Assembly: GCA_937951975.1 (NCBI GenBank)
Contig: CALGAJ010000250.1
Location: forward strand, 1-6,911
Reading direction: 5' to 3'
Length of the DNA: 6,911 bases
Source: an uncultured Desulfotignum sp.
GTDB lineage: Bacteria > Desulfobacterota > Desulfobacteria > Desulfobacterales > Desulfobacteraceae
A program made the translations under genes and the position numbers. Below the pieces are notes generated by a model. The model did not search any database and had not been told where the DNA came from. It was given only the letters and a program-made list of their open reading frames with translations. Below, one piece after another: positions 4,770 through 6,911 of the stretch (position 1 is its first letter; the number at the start of each line of letters is the position of its first letter).

Positions 4770-6911
4770 ATGCAAATGAATCAGAATTCAGAAAACACCC
4801 TGTCCACGGACAGGCGTGTGCTGGTGATCGGCGGTGGTGTAGGCGGCATCCGGGCCGCCCTGGACCTGGCCGAATCCCGGCGCAATGTACTGCTCATTGA
4901 CAAATCATATGCCATCGGCGGACTGATGACCCAGCTGGACCGGACCTTTCCCACCAACAACTGCGACCTGTGCACGGTATCGCCCTACCTGTCCCAGGGG
5001 GGCCGGGAAAAATACCTGGACATCAAACCCATGACCCGCCTCACGAGACTGGACGGGGAAGCCGGGGCGTTTTCCGCCACATTGATCACCCAGCCCCGGT
5101 TCATTGACACGGAAAAATGCACGGCCTGCGGCGAATGTGCCAAACAGTTTCCGGATGCGGTGCGGTTCACCCCGGGGCTGGACCCCCGGGCACCGACCTG
5201 TATGCGTTATCCCCAGGCAACCCCCTTTGCTTTCTCCATTGACATGAGCAAGATCACCGATGTGGAGGCTTTGAAAAACGTATGTAAAGCCGGGGCCATT
5301 CTACCGGAAGACCAACCCAAGGAAACCGTCATGGATGTGGCATCTGTGGTGCTCTCCGTGGGTGCGGAACTGTTCGACCCCACCGTGCTGGACAATTTCG
5401 GAGGAGGGCGGTTCGACAATGTGGTCACAGGTCTGGAATACGAGCGGATCATGTCCGCGTCCGGCCCGTTTCAGGGGAATCTTGTGAGAAAATCCGACGG
5501 CAGGCGGCCCAAAAAGGTGGCCTGGATTCAGTGCGTGGGCTCCCGGGGCATCAACCGGGCTGATGTGCCTTACTGCTCCAGTGTCTGCTGCATGTACGCC
5601 CTCAAGGAGGCCATGGTCACCAAGGAGCGGTTCGGCGAAGACATCGAGACCACGATCTTTTTCATGGACATGCGGACCCACGGCAAAGGATATGAAGAAT
5701 ATTACAACCGGGCCAGGGACGAGTACAATGTCCGGATGGTGAGAAGCCGGCCCCACACTATTTTGGAAAAACCCGATACCAAAAATCTGTCCATTGCCTA
5801 TGCGGTAGAGGACAAATCGGTTCAGCAAAATGAAGAATTCGACATGGTGGTGCTGTCCACAGGATTTCGAGTGAACTGTGAAACCAAAGAGCTGGCTCAA
5901 AATCTGGGAATTGAACTGAATCAACACGATTTTGCCGAATCTGATCATTTCAACCCCGTTCTGACCACCCGCCCCGGGGTATATGTCTGCGGGGTCTACG
6001 AAAGCCCTAAAGATATCCCTGAAACCATGGTACAGGCCTCCGCGGCCGCAGCCATGGCCGCCACCAACCTTCCGGTTTCAGCGTCAGGACTCAATGGTGA
6101 AGACATGTTTCCGCCGGAACGCGATGTTACCGGTGAAGATCCCCGGATCGGTGTATTCGTATGTGACTGCGGGTTTGAGATCGGCGGGGTCTTGAATGTC
6201 GCCAACGTGCTGGGTGCCGTGAAAACAAGGCCGGATGTCGTGGTGGCAGAGGCAGTGGGGTATGGTTGTTCCTCAGAGTCCATGGCGAAAATCGAAGCCA
6301 TGATCACAAAGCACAATCTGAACCGGGTGGTCATCGGCGGTTGCTCGCCCCGGACCCATGAAACCAAGTTTCAGGATCTGCTCCGACGGGTGGGACTGAA
6401 CCGATACCTGGTGGAAATTGTAAATTTGAGAGACCAGAACACCTGGACCCACATGAATGCGCCTGAAAGAGCTCAGGAAAAGGCCATCAAACTGCTTCAA
6501 GCCGGAATTTCCGGCATTCGCACCAACCATCCGCTTAGGGAGCATACCCTGCCCATGAATCAGAATGCCCTGGTGGTGGGCGGAGGTGTTACCGGTATGA
6601 CCGCAGCCTTGAAACTCGCGGATCAGGGAATTAAAACCTATATTGTCGAACGGGCCCCCTCGCTGGGCGGACTGGCCCGGTCTCTTCGTAAAACCATTGA
6701 AGGAGATGACGTGGCCCCGTTTGTCCAGAATCTGGTGGATGCGGTCACGGCCCATTCCAATATTCAGGTTTTGACCCGGTCTGTGATCGTGGATCACAGC
6801 GGCATGCCCGGTTTATTCAAGACCGGCATTCAGACCGGGGTACGCATGAACTATATGCAGATAGATCACGGCGTGACCATTCTGGCCACCGGGGCTTTGG
6901 CCAACCGGCCG
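4770..6911 (+). CDS. hdrA: HdrA-like iron-sulfur flavoprotein with two HdrA modules, 3'-truncated
   Basis: The frame stays open for 714 codons to the right edge. HdrA is the FAD-carrying, electron-distributing subunit of heterodisulfide-reductase-type complexes in the cytoplasm. Module 1 (about 15-435) has the FAD motif VLVIGGGVGGIRAA (17-30), a short NNCDLC motif (Cys65, Cys68), an inserted ferredoxin-like region (about 111-178) and the HdrA cluster motif Cys255...Cys269-x3-Cys273-Cys274. Next comes the domain found at the N-terminus of archaeal HdrA (about 459-580): VCDCG (Cys465, Cys467), Cys500 and CSPRTHE (Cys525). A second FAD domain begins with ALVVGGGVTGMTAA (600-613), with GGLARSLR at 633-640, and runs off the window. 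Oddities: the ferredoxin motif reads CTACGECAKQFP with Phe127 in place of the fourth Cys, the second cluster site keeps only Cys172, and the NLRDQNTW motif has Asn557 where related proteins usually have Cys. The neighbouring metF suggests electron transfer to or from methylene-tetrahydrofolate reductase. QmoA is a related alternative, but the double-module layout fits HdrA better. Confidence 0.9.
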   Translation, partial: MQMNQNSENTLSTDRRVLVIGGGVGGIRAALDLAESRRNVLLIDKSYAIGGLMTQLDRTFPTNNCDLCTVSPYLSQGGREKYLDIKPMTRLTRLDGEAGAFSATLITQPRFIDTEKCTACGECAKQFPDAVRFTPGLDPRAPTCMRYPQATPFAFSIDMSKITDVEALKNVCKAGAILPEDQPKETVMDVASVVLSVGAELFDPTVLDNFGGGRFDNVVTGLEYERIMSASGPFQGNLVRKSDGRRPKKVAWIQCVGSRGINRADVPYCSSVCCMYALKEAMVTKERFGEDIETTIFFMDMRTHGKGYEEYYNRARDEYNVRMVRSRPHTILEKPDTKNLSIAYAVEDKSVQQNEEFDMVVLSTGFRVNCETKELAQNLGIELNQHDFAESDHFNPVLTTRPGVYVCGVYESPKDIPETMVQASAAAAMAATNLPVSASGLNGEDMFPPERDVTGEDPRIGVFVCDCGFEIGGVLNVANVLGAVKTRPDVVVAEAVGYGCSSESMAKIEAMITKHNLNRVVIGGCSPRTHETKFQDLLRRVGLNRYLVEIVNLRDQNTWTHMNAPERAQEKAIKLLQAGISGIRTNHPLREHTLPMNQNALVVGGGVTGMTAALKLADQGIKTYIVERAPSLGGLARSLRKTIEGDDVAPFVQNLVDAVTAHSNIQVLTRSVIVDHSGMPGLFKTGIQTGVRMNYMQIDHGVTILATGALANRP

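Noticed and set aside
5301..5948. 215-codon minus-strand frame within the hdrA-like gene
   Set aside because: It overlaps the well-supported HdrA cluster motif and domain on the + strand and resembles no known protein.

Overview
The window looks like a chromosomal segment of a strictly anaerobic, sulfate-reducing Desulfobacterota (deltaproteobacterial) genome, most like the Desulfobacteraceae. This is inferred from a metF-type reductase placed directly before a large HdrA-type flavoprotein, the style of the HdrA (short cysteine motif NNCDLC after the first FAD motif, two HdrA modules in one chain), and the GC-rich coding sequence interrupted by one AT-rich intergenic gap. No species can be named from the sequence alone. 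All convincing genes are on the + strand. No tRNA, rRNA, CRISPR array, insertion sequence or origin was seen.

Layout. (1) Positions 1-1131 hold the 3' part of a regulator with an AAA+ domain of the sigma-54-activator type and a Fis-type helix-turn-helix; it runs off the left edge. It lacks the GAFTGA loop and has a changed Walker B motif, so it is probably not a normal sigma-54 activator. (2) Only 1 base separates it from 1133-3670, a membrane-anchored penicillin acylase (peptidase S45, Ntn-hydrolase) with its catalytic residues intact; the two are probably translated together. (3) A 126-base AT-rich gap at 3671-3796 carries a plausible sigma-70-type promoter and a doubtful 33-codon leader ORF, and marks a break between transcription units. 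(4) 3797-4669 is a methylenetetrahydrofolate reductase (metF). (5) After about 100 bases containing an imperfect hairpin, 4770-6911 is the first 714 codons of an HdrA-like iron-sulfur flavoprotein, open to the right edge.

How the genes fit together. The right half is best read as part of the methyl branch of the Wood-Ljungdahl pathway: MetF interconverts methylene- and methyl-tetrahydrofolate, and the HdrA-like protein probably carries electrons to or from it, as in the MetFV-HdrABC-MvhD complex known from Moorella. The left half is a separate unit in which an unusual regulator is tied to a periplasmic amide hydrolase of unknown substrate. The most notable features are the degenerate AAA+ core of the regulator and the loss of expected cluster-ligand cysteines in the HdrA protein.
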